Assembly: GCF_041685465.1 (NCBI RefSeq)
Contig: NZ_JAWLFS010000055.1
Span: forward strand, 1 to 14,187
Direction: 5' to 3'
DNA: 14,187 nt
Source of the DNA: Rhodosalinus sp041685465
Lineage (GTDB): Bacteria > Pseudomonadota > Alphaproteobacteria > Rhodobacterales > Rhodobacteraceae
The notes under the pieces: model-generated
Seen by the model: only the letters and a program-made list of their open reading frames with translations
Databases searched by the model: none
What the model was told of the DNA's origin: nothing
Shown here: positions 13,648 through 14,187 of the stretch, one piece after another
How positions within the stretch are numbered: position 1 is the stretch's first letter
Layout of the letters: each line of letters begins with the position of its first letter
Made by a program: the position numbers and the translations under genes

Positions 13648-14187
13648 GACGCGCGTGTCTGCTCGCCTTGGCTCTGCTCCTCGCCGGCCCGGCAGCGGCG
13701 CAGACCGTCACGGTGCGCGGGGGCGAGCACGAGGGGTTCACCCGTCTCGTGCTCGACCTGCCGCGTGCGACCGACTGGGCGCTCGAGCGAGAGGGGCGCG
13801 ATGTCGTGGTCGCGCTTGCGGACACGGATCTCCGGTTCGACCTCTCGCGGGCCTTCGACCGGATCCGGCGCGTGCGGCTGCGGGACGCGAGCGCCGGATC
13901 CGCCGCCGGTCGTCTGCGCCTGCGCCTCGGCTGCGACTGTGCGCTCGAGACCTTTCTGCATACCGATCGGATGCTCGTTGTCGACATTGCGGATCCAGCT
14001 GACGCAGCCGAGGACCGGGAGGTCCCTGTCACCTTGCCGCTTCTCGGCAGGCCGGACGCGCTGCCGTCCGAGGACGCCCCCGTATCCGGGCCCCGGCTTG
14101 CGATTGCGACCGCCGAGCGACGCGTCGCACAGGCGATCGGTGGGGCGGCGAGCCAAGCGTTGTTGCGCACGACCGGCCGCGCCCGGC
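13644..14187 (+). CDS. Secreted/periplasmic protein with AMIN-like N-terminal region, 5' part, runs off right edge
   Basis: An open frame of 181 complete codons from ATG 13644 reaches the window end without a stop. It overlaps motA by 4 bases (ATGA) and has GGAGG at 13635-13639. Residues 1-19 are a signal peptide (MRRACLLALALLLAGPAAA|Q). Residues 21-115 look like a beta-rich domain: TVTVRGGEHEGFTRLVLDLP, DVVVALADTDLRFDLS, AFDRIRRVRL, LRLRLGCDCALETF and HTDRMLVVDI. The order (Arg-Leu-Val-Leu-Asp-Leu start, LVVDI end) resembles AMIN domains, which bind cell-wall or envelope targets, but this is a judgement by eye. Cys97 and Cys99 form a C-D-C motif. The tail begins to look low-complexity. From memory, large secreted proteins of unknown role follow motA in Rhodobacterales. 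Coupling to motA suggests an envelope motility role. Confidence 0.7.
   Translation, partial: MRRACLLALALLLAGPAAAQTVTVRGGEHEGFTRLVLDLPRATDWALEREGRDVVVALADTDLRFDLSRAFDRIRRVRLRDASAGSAAGRLRLRLGCDCALETFLHTDRMLVVDIADPADAAEDREVPVTLPLLGRPDALPSEDAPVSGPRLAIATAERRVAQAIGGAASQALLRTTGRAR

Noticed and set aside
1..14187. CRISPR arrays, tRNA or rRNA genes, insertion sequences, phage or defence genes
   Set aside because: I saw no repeat-spacer pattern, no tRNA-like cloverleaf, no transposase-like product and no terminal repeats; the region is continuous flagellar coding DNA apart from the left-edge gene.

Overview
The window is a high-GC flagellar gene cluster of a kind expected in an Alphaproteobacterium, most likely a Rhodobacterales/Roseobacter-type organism. 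Support for this comes from the gene content and order (motB, flgE-flgK-flgL-flgI, a convergent fliF-fliH-fliN-fliP block, then fliL, a small coiled-coil gene, motE and motA). CtrA-like boxes (two TTAA-type half-sites separated by 7 bases) sit in front of flagellar operons, which also fits an alphaproteobacterial CtrA flagellar programme. Taxonomic placement is inference from memory; no search was run.

Layout. (1) 1-1665, minus: the N-terminal 555 codons of a YjbH-type (DUF940) exopolysaccharide-associated outer-membrane protein, running off the left edge. The long plus-strand frame there is only its shadow. (2) 1840-2649, plus: motB, divergent from yjbH. (3) 2752-7618, plus: flgE (hook), flgK and flgL (hook-filament junction) and flgI (P ring), tightly packed and preceded by a CtrA-like box. 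(4) 7619-7901: a 283-base spacer between convergent operons with four short GC-rich stem-loops. (5) 7902-11101, minus: fliF (MS ring), fliH, fliN (C ring) and fliP (export gate), all overlapping by 1 to 8 bases. (6) 11102-11223: a divergent promoter region with one good CtrA-like box shared by fliF and fliL. (7) 11224-13647, plus: fliL, an uncharacterised membrane/coiled-coil protein, motE-like and motA. (8) 13644 to the right edge, plus: the start of a secreted protein overlapping motA, with an AMIN-like N-terminal region.

Together the genes supply parts of the rotor, export apparatus, rod-hook-junction and stator. Genes usually needed as well (fliG, fliM, fliI, fliO, fliQ, fliR, flhA, flhB, flagellin) are not in the window and must lie elsewhere. 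The two stator genes motA and motB are about 10 kb apart.

Most of the window is a recognisable flagellar locus, and I see no wholly new system. The less understood parts are the small fliL-motE linker gene, the secreted protein after motA, the unusual peptidoglycan-binding residues of MotB, and the shared CtrA-like control region.
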